From contig CAWCXI010000014.1 in NCBI GenBank assembly GCA_963799415.1, forward strand, positions 1 to 64,000: a stretch of DNA of 64,000 bases, written 5' to 3'. The notes under the pieces were generated by a model. The model was not told where the DNA came from and made no database searches. It saw only the letters and a program-made list of their open reading frames with translations. The position numbers and the translations under genes are program-made. Source of the stretch: JAMXLO01 sp963799415 (GTDB lineage Bacteria; Pseudomonadota; Alphaproteobacteria; Acetobacterales; Acetobacteraceae). Of this stretch, positions 46,164-56,062 are shown in pieces (the stretch's first letter is position 1; each line of letters opens with the position of its first letter).

Positions 46164-47386
46164 TTCTCTTTCCCCCGCCTCGCGGTTGCGAGGCGATGGT
46201 GTTGAAGGAAGGCATCGGCAATCATTGTCATGAGGGCGTGACGATGTAGGCCATGGCACGCTCGTCCTCGAAGTGGTCGAGTTCGAGTTCTTCTTTCCTC
46301 CAGCGCGCCTTGATGGTGCTGGCGAGCACGCGATCGGCGTGTCGGTGGGTAAATTGGAAAGGTAGTATTTGTGCTCGCCAGTAGCGCGACGTTCGCCGAT
46401 CAACCAGGCTTCGTCCCCGGGCATATGCTGGCCACCCATGTCACGAATGCGCTGTGGCGGACCATCAGCGACCCGCACGCGCACGGCGGCAAAGCATGCC
46501 GACAGGCCGACCTTTCGTGCCGCGCCGCCAGTCTGACCGAGCGCCAGGATGCGCCAGCAAGCATTGCCTCCGCTGCGATCGATTTGCTGTCGGGGATGTG
46601 CCGCCGTCGGTGACGGCCGCGAGCTGCCACGGGAAAGATCAAGGCCACGTCACCTCGATAGACCTTCTGATGCCGCGGAATACCGACGGCCCTTTTAATC
46701 CGCGCTCACTGAGGGCGTGCCGGAACGCCGCGCTCATGCCATAGCCCGCATCAGCCAGCACGCATCCGAAGCGTACGCCGGCGGTTCTCACCCGGTCGAC
46801 CTCATTGATGGCGATCTCAGGTTTGCTACGGAAGGTCTGTCGATCTGCCGGAACCCGCGCCCTTGCCATCCGAACAGAATCACTCGCCCAACTCTCTGGT
46901 AGAAACAGACGCATACCAACCATCACCGGCACTTCGCCGCTCGCCAACGTTGCTGACACCAGCGTCTGGCAATTGGCTGTCTTGCCCAGGGCAGAGGCAT
47001 ATTGCGCGGCAACGCCAACCGAATGGTTGCCCTTCTTCGGCAATGCCGTGTCGTCGATCACCAATACGGCGTTGTCATCGCCGACCAGCCGGTCCGCCTG
47101 AACAAGAAGTTCCGCTTCCGGGGACCAGCCACTGCGCCATCGGTTGAATGCTCTTCCGCTCGCCCGGTCCGATCAGTCCCGCAATGTCGAGTGGCACATC
47201 CGGCGCCGAGCCTTGTGCGCAAGGCGGCTCAGAAATGGCTCCAGCCAGCGCTCAAGCTCCGCGGTCCAATCGACTTCGTGCTCACCCGTGATCGGCCTCC
47301 GAAAAGCCGATCCCTCAGGAATCACCGATTGGCCGATTCGGGAATCCCAAAAGTGATGCCATCACACACAATCTGCCAAAGTAGTG
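46164..47386 (-). mobile_element. IS701-family element, 3' end truncated by ISL3
   Basis: The 5' end on the minus strand (CACTACTTTGGCAGATTGTG, 47386 back) directly follows CTAG at 47387-47390. It matches the shorter copy at 42653-42790 in opposite orientation. The other end stops at the ISL3 junction (46163/46164), and no matching terminal repeat is present there. It interrupts a small helix-turn-helix gene (47391-47573). Confidence 0.72.
46170..47310 (-). pseudogene. IS701-family transposase, fragmented
   Basis: In pieces on the minus strand: WTAELERWLEPFLSRLAHKA near 47230, VLVIDDTALPKKGNHSVGVA (DDE first Asp) near 47060, GKTANCQTLVSATLASGEVP, VRFGCVLADAGYGMSAAFRH (second Asp), then WLIGERRATGEHKYYLSNLP and the end DHFEDERAMAYIVTPS near 46260. 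Frames change near 47100, 46640 and 46400, and the stretch between SDRASGR and AELLVQADRLVG is about 60 bases shorter than in relatives. The Asp-Asp-Glu chemistry is interrupted, so it is inactive. Confidence 0.72.
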
Positions 47387-47390
47387 CTAG

Positions 47391-47573
47391 TCCATCGCGT
47401 TCGAGCGTCAGTAGCATCTGGTAGACCGACGGCGGCGTCAGCCGAAAGAAGCGTTGTATGTCCGCTTGCGCTAGTGGACGTTCGTTCACCAGCGTGTAGG
47501 CGTGGATGAACGCGAGATATTGTCCCTGCCTTGGCGTGAACCTCGGGTGAGAATCACCTGCCGCACGATTCAT
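47391..47573 (-). pseudogene. Winged-helix DNA-binding protein, interrupted by IS701
   Basis: ATG 47573 gives HPRFTPRQGQYLAFIHAYTL, VNERPLAQADIQRFFRLTPP and SVYQMLLTLERDGLA, a LexA/MarR-type winged helix of the small stand-alone class often found beside transposases. The reading frame runs straight into IS701 sequence at the CTAG. The missing C-terminus would lie in sequence that the element pushed away and is not found in the window. About 60 residues remain. Confidence 0.65.
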
Positions 47574-47600
47574 CGTTGCCCTCGATAGCGGGGATCAGCC

Positions 47601-48293
47601 ATGAACATACGGTACCGGGTGGAACTGAACGAGGGGGAACGCGCGGACCTGGCGGCGATGCTGAGCCGCGGGAAACATGCAGCGCGCAAACTCAAGCGGG
47701 CGCAAATCCTGTTGGCCGCCGACGCGGGGATCAGCGACGAAGCCATCGCGAGTAGTATCTCGGTGGGTGGGTCTACGGTTTACCGGACCAAACGGCGCTT
47801 CGTGGAAGGCAACCTTGAGCTCGCACTGAGCGAAGAAGCGCGGCCTGGAGCCGCCCGCAAGCTGTCCGGCAAGGAGACGGCGTTGCTGGTGGCGACGGTC
47901 TGCTCGAGCCCGCCGGCAGGCCGCAAGCGCTGGACACTCGATCTGCTGGCCGGCGAGAGGGTCCAACTGACGGAGCATGAAGGGCTGTCGCGTGAGACGG
48001 TACGCCGGCGGCTGGCCGAGGACGAGCTGAAGCCCTGGCTCCGGAAGATGTGGTGCATTCCGCAAGTGGATGGCACTTATGTCGCCCGGATGGAGGATGT
48101 GCTCGATCTTTATGCCGAAGTGGCCGATCCCAGGCGTCCGGTGGTTTGCTTCGACGAAAGTCCGACACAGTTGATCGGTGAAGTGCGCGAGCCGATTCCG
48201 GCGGCACCTGGTCAGCCTGAGCGTTACGATTGCGAATATCGGCGCAATGGCACGGCCAATCTGTTCGTGTTTCTCGACCCTACGGCCCGCTAA
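47601..48293 (+). pseudogene. IS630-family transposase, 3' truncated
   Basis: ATG 47601. HTH ARKLKRAQILLAADAGISDE and AIASSISVGGSTVYRTKRRF; linker; then PRRPVVCFDESPTQLIGEVR with the first catalytic Asp (C-F-D-E), and YRRNGTANLFVFLDPTAR (second part of the second domain, the usual NLFxFxD(AH)). It stops at 48293, about 130 residues short of the usual 360 or so, so the second Asp and Glu are missing. Its start sits 28 bases after the interrupted winged-helix gene's start, divergent. Confidence 0.8.
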
Positions 48294-48327
48294 ACAGCAG
48301 GCGTCGATAAGCCTAAACTGCACCGCG

Positions 48328-50425
48328 ATGCACCCAATCGGACTCCGGTCGCTGCTCCTCGCTCTCCTCTGCCTTGTCGGGATGCCGCCGTTGGCCGCCC
48401 GGGCAGCGGACGACATACCGGCGGCCGAGGTTGCCGCCAGAGTTGATCAACTGCGCGACCTGCTCGCTACGGACCGCGGCGCGGCGATCCTCGACCTGCT
48501 CGGCGATCCGCGGGTCCGCCAAGCGATCCTGCAGGATCCCGGAACGCTGCCGCCGCCGCGGCCCAGCAACGCGACAGCGACTGCCGGCGAAATGATGGAC
48601 ACGACGCTGACCCGGATCCGCTCGCGGCTGTGGGACATAGGGGCGGAACTGGGGCACATCCCGACCCACCTGGCGCGCGTCCGTGACCAGACACAGGTGA
48701 TGTTGCCTGGTTCCGATCTGCTTCGGCTGGTTGGGTTCCTCAGCGTGTTCCTGGCCGGCGGCATCGCGGCACAATTTCTGTTCCTCCGTCTCGCGCGACC
48801 GTGGCGTGCGCATTTCGGCGTACTGACGCTCGAGACGCCACGCCAGCGCCTTTCGGTGTTGTGTGAGCGATTGACGTTCGCCATCCTGATAATCGCGGTC
48901 TCCGCGGCCGGCAGCATGGGGACGTTCCTGCTGTTCGCATGGCCGCCGTTGACCGGCTCGATCATTCTCGGGTACCTGCTTGCCTTCCTGGCGATACGGC
49001 TCGGCAAGACGTTGATCCGCTTCTTCCTCGCCCCGAGCGCCGAACGACTGCGCCTGGTGAACGTCTGCACCGATACCGCGTGGTACTGGCACAGATGGGT
49101 GGCGTGGCTGGTCGGCGTCGCCGCCATCGGCTGGCAGACGATACAGACGCTGCGGTCGCTTGGCATGGCAGACGAGGGAAGCGATGTGCTGCGGCAGCTT
49201 CTGCTGCTCGTGCTGACGGCAATGGGCGTCTGGATCGTCTGGCGCAATCCTGCGGCGCACCATGGCACTACCCGCTCCAGGCGCGATCCGGTGGTGCGCC
49301 TGTTGGTGTCGCTGGGGCTGGTGCTCGACTGGCTGCTGTTCGTGATGGGAGCGTCGGCGCTGGCCTGGACGCTGCTGGTCCTGGCCGCGGTCCCGGTCAC
49401 GACGCTCATCCTCGGTCAGTCCATTTCGATGGTCGTGCTTGGCCGATGGCCAGAGTTCGAACACCGAACCATGCGCACATGTGGCGATCGCCCGTCGCGC
49501 CATGCAGACTCTTGTCATCATCGTGGCTGCCGTGACGCTGGTGCATGTATGGCACATCGACATCACGAAGATGTCGAACATGGACACGCCGATGACACGC
49601 GTCATTCGCGGCCTGCTGGAGGCGCTGGTGATCCTGGTGATCGCCGACCTGCTCTGGCAGGTGGTGCGTGTGCTGATCGATGAACGCCTGGCAGGCGATC
49701 AGCCGCCGATCGATGCGCTCGATGACGATGAACTGCGCCGACAGGCGCGGCTGCGAACGCTGTTGCCGGTGCTGCGCAACTTCGCCTTCTTCATCGTGCT
49801 GGTGATGGCCTCGCTGAGCGCGCTGGCGGCGATGGGGCTGCAGATCGGCCCGCTGCTCGCGGGCGCCGGCGTCGTTGGCATTGCGGTGGGGTTCGGCGCT
49901 CAGACCCTGGTGCGCGATATCCTCTCCGGTGTCTTCTTCCTGCTGGACGACGCATTCCGGGTCGGCGAACAGATCGAGAGCGGCGACATTCGCGGCACGG
50001 TGGAGAGCTTCTCGCTGCGCTCGGTCAAGCTCAGGCACCTGAATGGCCAGTTGCACACCGTGCCATTCGGCGATCTGAAGGCGATCACCAACTATTCGCG
50101 CGATTGGGTGGTGGAGTCCCTCCACGTCGTCGTAACCTACGACACCGACCTCGATCTGCTGGAGAACGTCGTCGTGACGGTGAGCGATCAACTGATGGCT
50201 AACCCCTTGATGGCGACGGAGCTTATCGAGCCGCTGCGATCACTCGGCGTGCAGGCGATGGTCGACACCGGCATGCAGGTCGGGTTGATGTTCAAGACCC
50301 GGCCGGGTCGACAGTTCGCTGTGCGCCGCGCCGCGTACAGTCAAATTAGGACGGCATTTGCGGCACACGGCATTCGCTTCGCAACGGCCGTAGCACAGCC
50401 GATGGTGGGCGCGGGCGCTGGCTGA
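48328..50425 (+). CDS. MscS-family mechanosensitive channel (one frame change)
   Basis: ATG 48328, about 698 residues. A signal peptide (SLLLALLCLVGMPPLAARAA), a periplasmic segment, and several membrane helices (about 140-400) are followed after a frame change near 49440 by the MscS core: LLAGAGVVGIAVGFGAQTLV (TM3 with its Gly-Ala pore pattern), RDILSGVFFLLDDAFRVGEQ, IESGDIRGTVESFSLRSVKL and a C-terminal beta domain. This is an MscS of the larger multi-helix (YbdG/KefA-like) class, releasing osmolytes under membrane tension. The frame break lies between the N- and C-terminal halves. Confidence 0.82.
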
Positions 50426-50428
50426 GCG

Positions 50429-51055
50429 TCAGCTGAGCGCCACCTCGAAGCCGCGCTTCGTGGCGGGCCGCGCCATCATCGCCTCGTACCAGCGCTTGAC
50501 GTTGGGGAATTCGGCGAGGTCCACCTTGTGGCGTTCGTGCCGCCATGCCCAACCCAGAATGGCGAAATCAGCGATCGACACCGGGCCCCCGGCGAACTCC
50601 ACCTGCGACAGTCGCTTGTCGAGCACGCCGTACAGCCGCAGGGTCTCCTTCGAATAGCGCTCGAGGCCGTAGCGTCGGTCCTGCTCGTTCTCCACCTGCA
50701 GAAAGTGGTGCACCTGGCCGGGCATCGGTCCGAAACCGCCCATCTGCCACATCAGCCATTCCATCACCGGAACCTGAGCGCGCAGGTCGGTCGGATAGAA
50801 TTTCCCGGTTTTCATGCCGAGGTAGATGAGGATCGCTCCTGACTCGAATACGCTGATCGGCTGCCCGCCGGGACCCTCAGGATCTATGATGGCGGGGATG
50901 CGGTTGTTCGGGCTGATCTTCAGAAAGTCCGGCTTGAACTGCTCGCCCTTGCCGATGTTCACCGGGTGGACGCTGTAGGGCAGCCCCATCTCCTCCAGCG
51001 CCACACTGATCTTGCGGCCGTTCGGCGTGTTCCAGGTATAGAGTTCGATGGGCAT
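50429..51055 (-). CDS. Glutathione S-transferase, YfcG/Ure2p-like
   Basis: 208 residues. The thioredoxin-like domain starts IELYTWNTPNGRKISVALEE, with NTPNGRKISV the family's catalytic loop (Asn/Thr in place of Cys/Ser), and SPNNRIPAIIDPEGPGG, the cis-Pro, follows. The C-terminal helical domain has VNEQDRRYGLERYSKETLRL and EFPNVKRWYEAMMARPATKR. This class (YfcG) has disulfide-bond oxidoreductase activity on glutathione. It is convergent with the MscS gene (4 bases between stops) and divergent from the MFS gene. Confidence 0.87.
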   Translation of the reverse strand: MPIELYTWNTPNGRKISVALEEMGLPYSVHPVNIGKGEQFKPDFLKISPNNRIPAIIDPEGPGGQPISVFESGAILIYLGMKTGKFYPTDLRAQVPVMEWLMWQMGGFGPMPGQVHHFLQVENEQDRRYGLERYSKETLRLYGVLDKRLSQVEFAGGPVSIADFAILGWAWRHERHKVDLAEFPNVKRWYEAMMARPATKRGFEVALS

Positions 51056-51165
51056 CGGCGTGCTCCGCGACGGTGTTTCGCGGCGATTGTCACCGAGGCA
51101 GCGTCGCCTCGCAACCGTGGCCTGCCGCTTGCATCGAGCTGTGTAATCATCTTGGGTGAGTCAAC

Positions 51166-52410
51166 ATGAGCGATTCTGCCGCCAGCCTCGAGCTGCCGCT
51201 GGCGAGTTCGGCGACGCGCTGGATACAGTTGGGCCTCGGCCTGATCTGCATGATGGCGATCTCCAGCCCGCAATACGTCTGGACGCTGTTCACCAAGCCG
51301 TTGGGCGGCGCACTGGGAGTATCGCCCGCGGCCTTGCAGGTGACGTTTTCGCTGCTGATCGTGCTGCAGACGTTCTTTTCGCCGTTCCAGGGCTACCTGG
51401 TGGATCGCTTCGGTCCTCGCCTTCTGATCGCAATCGGCGCGGTGCTCACGGGATTGTCCTGGGTGCTTGCCGCGCAGGCGAGCTCGCTCGCGATGCTCTA
51501 TTTGACCTACGGCATCATCGGCGGGCTCGGTACGGGCATCGTCTATGTCGGCGTGGTTGGGCAAATGGTGGGCTGGTTCCCCGATCGTCGCGGGTTTGCC
51601 GCCGGCGTGGTCGCCGCGGGCTATGGCATGGGCGCCATCGTCACCACGTTCCCGATCGCCAATACCCTGGCGAGCTCCGGCCATCGCGCTGCCTTGATCG
51701 AATTCGGTGTGATCTTCGGCGTGGTGGGCTTCGTCGCCGCGCTCGGCCTGAAGGCGCCGCCGTCGTCCGACGATGCAGCCCACGACGGCGTATCCACACC
51801 GACCGCCACGATGCTGAGGACGCCGATCTTCTGGCTGATGTTCGTGATGATGAGCCTGATGTCCACGTCGGGCCTGATGGTGACATCGCAGATGGCGACG
51901 TTCGGCGCCGACTTCGGCATCACCCAGGCGGTGGTGTTTGGCCTCGCGGCGCTGCCTCTGGCCCTGACCGTGGACCGTTTCACCAACGGCCTGACGCGGC
52001 CGTTCTTCGGCTGGGCGTCCGATCGGATCGGGCGTGAGAACACGATGTGCCTAGCCTTCGCGCTGGAAGGTGTGGCGATGACGCTATGGCTGGTCACCCG
52101 AGGCGATCCGCTGCTGTTCGTGCTGCTGTCTGGATTGGTATTCTTTGGTTGGGGCGAGATCTTTTCGCTGTTTCCGGCGACTCTCACCGACACGTTCGGG
52201 ACGCGCAATGCCACGCGCAACTACGGCTGCCTTTACATGGCACAGGGCATCGGGGCGATTTTTGGCGGTCCGATGGCGTCGCTGCTGCACCAGGCGACCG
52301 GCACCTGGACAAGCGTCTTCGCCGTGGCGATTGCCGCGGATCTGCTCACCGCGCTGCTCGCAATCGCCGCGCTGAAGCCGCTGCGCTCGGCCTACATGCG
52401 GATGAGCTGA
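51166..52410 (+). CDS. OxlT-like oxalate/formate MFS antiporter family
   Basis: ATG 51166, 414 residues, 12 helices. TRWIQLGLGLICMMAISSPQ-YVWTLFTKPLG opens it, the OxlT/MCT subgroup style, and VTFSLLIVLQTFFSPFQGYL, VDRFGPRLLIAIGAVLTGLS, TGIVYVGVVGQMVGWFPDRR (the OxlT motif GWFPDRRGFAAG) and AMFGADFGITQ-like follow. It exchanges carboxylates or takes up oxalate, formate or lactate. Its position after a GST gives no obvious pathway. The oxalate-transport name rests only on subfamily resemblance. Confidence 0.82.
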   Translation: MSDSAASLELPLASSATRWIQLGLGLICMMAISSPQYVWTLFTKPLGGALGVSPAALQVTFSLLIVLQTFFSPFQGYLVDRFGPRLLIAIGAVLTGLSWVLAAQASSLAMLYLTYGIIGGLGTGIVYVGVVGQMVGWFPDRRGFAAGVVAAGYGMGAIVTTFPIANTLASSGHRAALIEFGVIFGVVGFVAALGLKAPPSSDDAAHDGVSTPTATMLRTPIFWLMFVMMSLMSTSGLMVTSQMATFGADFGITQAVVFGLAALPLALTVDRFTNGLTRPFFGWASDRIGRENTMCLAFALEGVAMTLWLVTRGDPLLFVLLSGLVFFGWGEIFSLFPATLTDTFGTRNATRNYGCLYMAQGIGAIFGGPMASLLHQATGTWTSVFAVAIAADLLTALLAIAALKPLRSAYMRMS

Positions 52411-52563
52411 CACAGAGAAACTGCCACTGCTCTCCGTGCGGGGCGACTCCTGCCTTCTCAGCGCCACTGCCACAGGGTCCGGAATGCCGGGCGGCGGCGG
52501 CGCTCGCGGTTCACCCGACATGGACATAAGATTTGCGCGGCTCAACCATGCGGAGGCCGCCAT

Positions 52564-53282
52564 ATGTTGCGTATCGGTGTGTTCGTGTCGACGGGACCTG
52601 CTCGCCCTGTCTGCGTTGTCGGCATCGGCGCAAGAACGCACGGTCACAATGCGATTGGACAAGGCGACCCTGGTCCAGCCCCACAACGTGACCGTGAAGG
52701 CTGTCCGCTACCATGACAGGGATGTCCTCGAGATCCGACAGATCGGCGAAGCTCGCGGCTTCGACCTGGACACCTTCGCATTTGTTCCAGGCCTGGATTT
52801 TCATGACGGCACTATCGAGTTGGACGTCGCGGGTACCCGCCTCGCGAACGCGCCCCCGGGAGCGCGCGGTTTCATCGGGGTTGCATTCCGCATCGATACC
52901 GCAGGTGCCACTTATGCGTGCGAGGGATTGTACATCCGCCCGACCAACGGCCGCGCCGAGGACCAGGTTCGCCGCAACCATTCGACCCAGTATTTTTCGT
53001 ATCCGGGCTACGATTTCGATCGCCTGCGGCGGGACGCACCGGGCCAATACGAATCCTGATACGGACCTCGTGCCTGGCGAATGGACCCATCTGCGGGTCG
53101 AGGTCTCGGGCGCGACCGCGCGATTTTATGTCGGCGCTGCCGCGCAGCCCGTACTCATCGTGCAGGATATGAAACACGGCCCGGATGCACACGGGGCAGT
53201 CGGCCTGTTTGTCGGCAGCGGCACCGACGGCCACTTCCGCAACCTGTCCGTCCGCATGTCGGCACAGACGAGCCGGCCTTGA
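52564..53282 (+). CDS. Secreted LamG-like (concanavalin-fold) protein (frame changes)
   Basis: ATG 52564 (MLRIGVFVSTG) joins, after a frame change near 52610, LLALSALSASAQERTVTMRL, whose ASA-Q cut gives a signal peptide. The mature protein runs LVQPHNVTVKAVRYHDRDVL, GLDFHDGTIELDVAGTRLAN, APPGARGFIGVAFRIDTAGA and, after a second frame change near 53050, WTHLRVEVSGATARFYVGAA, GAVGLFVGSGTDGHFRNLSV. These are beta strands of a LamG/DUF1080-like jelly roll of about 235 residues. It probably binds a glycan or ligand in the periplasm. It lies 80 bases before the cyclase gene, on the same strand. Confidence 0.6.
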
Positions 53283-53363
53283 TGCGGGCACCGCTGCTAT
53301 GACAGTGCGCGCTTCAGTGTCTCGTTGACCAGCAACCGGCTCAGCGGAAGCTAGCAATTCGCC

Positions 53364-55244
53364 ATGCTGCGAAAATCCGCGTCGATCGCGATCCTGGGGC
53401 GCGAGAGGCGGCCCGTTCTCGTAGGGCTGGTTCTCCTGGTGGCGTTGCTGGCCGGGTGGGCGTTCTCACCAGGCGCCGCGCGCCATGCGCTTCGCGAGCG
53501 CGCGTTCGATCTTCTGTTGCCGCTGCTGTCACGGCAATCCGCAGGAGCACCGGACGTCGTCATTGTCGATATCGATCGCGCCGCGCTTGCCCGCTTTGGG
53601 CCGTGGCCCTGGCCGCGCCAGCGCATGGCTGAGCTGGTTTCCGCGACGGCAGCCGGGCGGCCCGCCGTATTGGCGCTCGATATACTGTTTGCCGGGCCCG
53701 ATCGATTTTCTGCGAACGGTGACGCTGCACTGGCACGCGCGCTGTCGGCGGTTCCGTCCGTGCTTGGGTTCGTGCTGGAGATCGCGAATTCGGGCGAGGA
53801 CCTGCCCGCAACGCCAATCCTGTTCCGCGCCCCCTTATTGTTGCCTGGGCTCTGGCGGGCCAACGGCGGCATAGGCCCGACACCGACACTTGCTGACGCC
53901 GCGCAAGGGATCGGCGCGCTGGTCGCGGCAGCCGATCCGGATGGTCCAATCCGTCGGGTTCCGCTGCTGGTGCTGGCTGGCGCTACGGTTCGGCCGGGTC
54001 TGGCGGTTGAGGCGGTCCGCCTCGCGCAAGGAGCGAGCGCATTGGTGATCGATGCCGGAGGAATGTTGATCGTTGGTACACACACTCTCCCGCTGGGCCG
54101 CGATGCAACGCTGCGTCTTGCGGGATTGTCAGCCGTGCCCGTCATTCCGGCCGGAAGGCTGATCGACGATCCTGCGGCCCGCACCACGCTGGCCGGGCAG
54201 ATCGTGCTGATAGGCAGCAGCGCCCCGGAGTTGGGCGGCCTGCGCGTCACACCCGCCTCGCCGGCGACGCCATCGGTGCAGATTCAGGCGGCCGCGATCG
54301 AGGCGCTGCTACGCGGTCAGGTGTTCATCCGGCCGGCCTGGGTGGAGTTCGCCGAACCCGCCGGCGCTGCACTGCTCGGCGTATTATGTCTCCTGATTGC
54401 CGCGCGACTGCGGCCTGTCACCGCCGCGCTGCTCGCACTTCTTGTCTGTCTGGCCTGGACCGCGGCGTCGGCCGCAGCCGTTCCCGGCCTTGGCGTGCTA
54501 CTGGATCCGGCTGGTCCACCCATCGTTGCCATCGTCACCTTTGCGCTGGCCGCAATTGCTCGCTTTGCACGCGATGAATGGCGCGCACGCTTGCTGCGCC
54601 TCAGCTTTGAGCAGCATCTTGCACCAGAGGTGGTGCGCCGCATCGCCGCCGATCCAGCCGCACTGCGCCTGCGCGGTGAGATGCGCGAGGTCACCGCGCT
54701 GTTCACCGACATCGAAGGCTTCACCAGCATGACCGAGCGCGCCGAACCAGCCGACCTCGTCGCAATGCTCGACGCCTATTTCGACGTCGCCACGAGCGTC
54801 ATCACCGACCGCGGCGGCATGATCGACAAGATCGTCGGTGATGCGATCCACGCGATTTTCAATGCGCCGTTCGCGCTGGAAGACCATCCACAGCAGGCGG
54901 TCGCCAGCGCGCTTGCGCTGCTCGATGCCACCGAAGAGGTGCGGCGCTCCCCTCTCGGTCAGCGGCTGACGCTCGGCCGGACGCGGGTGGGGATCGAGAC
55001 CGGACAGGCCATCGTCGGTGACGTGGGAGGCAGCCGCAAGCTCGACTACACTGCCCATGGCAATGCGATCAATGCGGCGGCGCGGCTGGAGGCGGCGAAC
55101 AAGGATCTGGGCTCCGCGATCTGCATTGGGCCTGGCACTGCGGCGCGTCTCGATCCTGCGACGCTCCGCCCGATAGGCACGCTCACCCTGCGTGGCCAAA
55201 GTGGCGAGATCACCGTATATACGCCCGTTTCAATTACTGATTGA
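53364..55244 (+). CDS. CHASE2-domain adenylate/guanylate cyclase
   Basis: ATG 53364, 626 residues. One N-terminal membrane helix, a CHASE2 sensor (about 45-330: PDVVIVDIDRAALARFGPWP, WPRQRMAELVSATAAGRPAV, LALDILFAGPDRFSANGDAA), three helices (about 340-410), then a class III cyclase (about 425-610): EVTALFTDIEGFTSMTERAE, DKIVGDAIHAIFNAPFALED, VGIETGQAIVGDVGGSRKLD. The two metal-binding Asp residues are in FTDIEGFT and VGDAIHAI. cAMP synthesis is likely but purine choice is not determined. It overlaps the FecR-type gene at 55234-55244 in convergent orientation. Confidence 0.88.
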   Translation: MLRKSASIAILGRERRPVLVGLVLLVALLAGWAFSPGAARHALRERAFDLLLPLLSRQSAGAPDVVIVDIDRAALARFGPWPWPRQRMAELVSATAAGRPAVLALDILFAGPDRFSANGDAALARALSAVPSVLGFVLEIANSGEDLPATPILFRAPLLLPGLWRANGGIGPTPTLADAAQGIGALVAAADPDGPIRRVPLLVLAGATVRPGLAVEAVRLAQGASALVIDAGGMLIVGTHTLPLGRDATLRLAGLSAVPVIPAGRLIDDPAARTTLAGQIVLIGSSAPELGGLRVTPASPATPSVQIQAAAIEALLRGQVFIRPAWVEFAEPAGAALLGVLCLLIAARLRPVTAALLALLVCLAWTAASAAAVPGLGVLLDPAGPPIVAIVTFALAAIARFARDEWRARLLRLSFEQHLAPEVVRRIAADPAALRLRGEMREVTALFTDIEGFTSMTERAEPADLVAMLDAYFDVATSVITDRGGMIDKIVGDAIHAIFNAPFALEDHPQQAVASALALLDATEEVRRSPLGQRLTLGRTRVGIETGQAIVGDVGGSRKLDYTAHGNAINAAARLEAANKDLGSAICIGPGTAARLDPATLRPIGTLTLRGQSGEITVYTPVSITD

Positions 55245-55842
55245 CCGAAGCCATCGCGCTGGCGATGCGGGCGGCGCCCCACGGATGCGGCGCCGTCGGC
55301 TCGGCGCCGGGATGCGCGATATCGGTGCCCATCCCGCTGCTTACCATAACTGCAGTGTTCACCCCCACGACCATCACCGTCCCGCGTTCGACAAACACGC
55401 CGAAGACCTTATCGTTGGGGCCGGCAAAGAATTGCGTGTCGCGTACCGCCACCAGGCCGAACGGACCGCGCACCGTCACGTCGCTTCGGCCTCTCTCAGG
55501 ATCGTGGTCGTAGATCATTCCACCGCTTTCCAATACCAGCACACCGCCCGCATTCACCAGGAAGCGGTCGATGCGCAACCTGGCTTCTGGTCCAAGCTTC
55601 ACCTGGGTCGCAGTTCCGAGATGAATGCCGAGTGCCGACTGAGCCCCGGTGCCGATGGTGTCGCCAACAAATACCTCGGCGGCAGGCGCTAGGGGTCGGC
55701 GTGCGACGGCGGTCTGCGCGTAGCATTCGCCGCGCGAACTCTCCACCTCGCCGGCTGGCTCGGCAGCCGAGACGCGAGGCGCGGCAATGCACGCGCCGGC
55801 TAATCCGCCGATAAGGAGACGTCGCGGGATCCGGTTCAACAT
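55234..55842 (-). CDS. FecR-domain secreted protein
   Basis: ATG 55842, 202 residues. A leader LNRIPRRLLIGGLAGACIAA-PRVSA (with a twin-arginine-like RRLLI) ends in VSAAEPAG. The FecR domain (about 45-150) reads PAAEVFVGDTIGTGAQSALG, ATQVKLGPEARLRIDRFLVN, AGGVLVLESGGMIYDHDPER, GPFGLVAVRDTQFFAGPNDK. In many Alphaproteobacteria FecR-like periplasmic proteins sit next to CHASE2 cyclases and may feed their sensor. The tail is 50 Ala/Val-rich residues. Convergent overlap with the cyclase gene. Confidence 0.8.
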   Translation of the reverse strand: MLNRIPRRLLIGGLAGACIAAPRVSAAEPAGEVESSRGECYAQTAVARRPLAPAAEVFVGDTIGTGAQSALGIHLGTATQVKLGPEARLRIDRFLVNAGGVLVLESGGMIYDHDPERGRSDVTVRGPFGLVAVRDTQFFAGPNDKVFGVFVERGTVMVVGVNTAVMVSSGMGTDIAHPGAEPTAPHPWGAARIASAMASVNQ

Positions 55843-55927
55843 TGGCGCTCTTTCTCAGTGGGTCCGCGACGGTGCCCCGCGCATCTGGTTTGCTCTCGGG
55901 AATTATGGAACGGCGAAACATTTATGC

Positions 55928-56026
55928 TGTCATTGCGCGGTCCCGGACGTGATCCGGGAAGCAACCCCATCATCACGACACACCAACGATGGAGATTGCT
56001 TGGTCGCTCCGCTCCTCGCAATGACA
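55928..56026. repeat. Composite palindromic repeat with matching ends
   Basis: The 99-base element begins TGTCATTGCG and ends CGCAATGACA, a perfect 10-base inverted repeat. Inside lie CCCGGACGTGATCCGGG (55942-55958) and, in reverse orientation, the GATGGAGATTGCTT unit seen at 27755 and 37169. It lies between the FecR gene start (55842) and the gatB stop (56063), with no gene in it. Confidence 0.7.
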
Positions 56027-56062
56027 ATGTCGGAGTGACTCGCGCTCCAGCGATGGTGGGTA

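Noticed and set aside
42250..47573. A functional composite transposon bounded by two IS701 copies
   Set aside because: Both IS701 copies are truncated and frame-broken and no passenger gene is intact.
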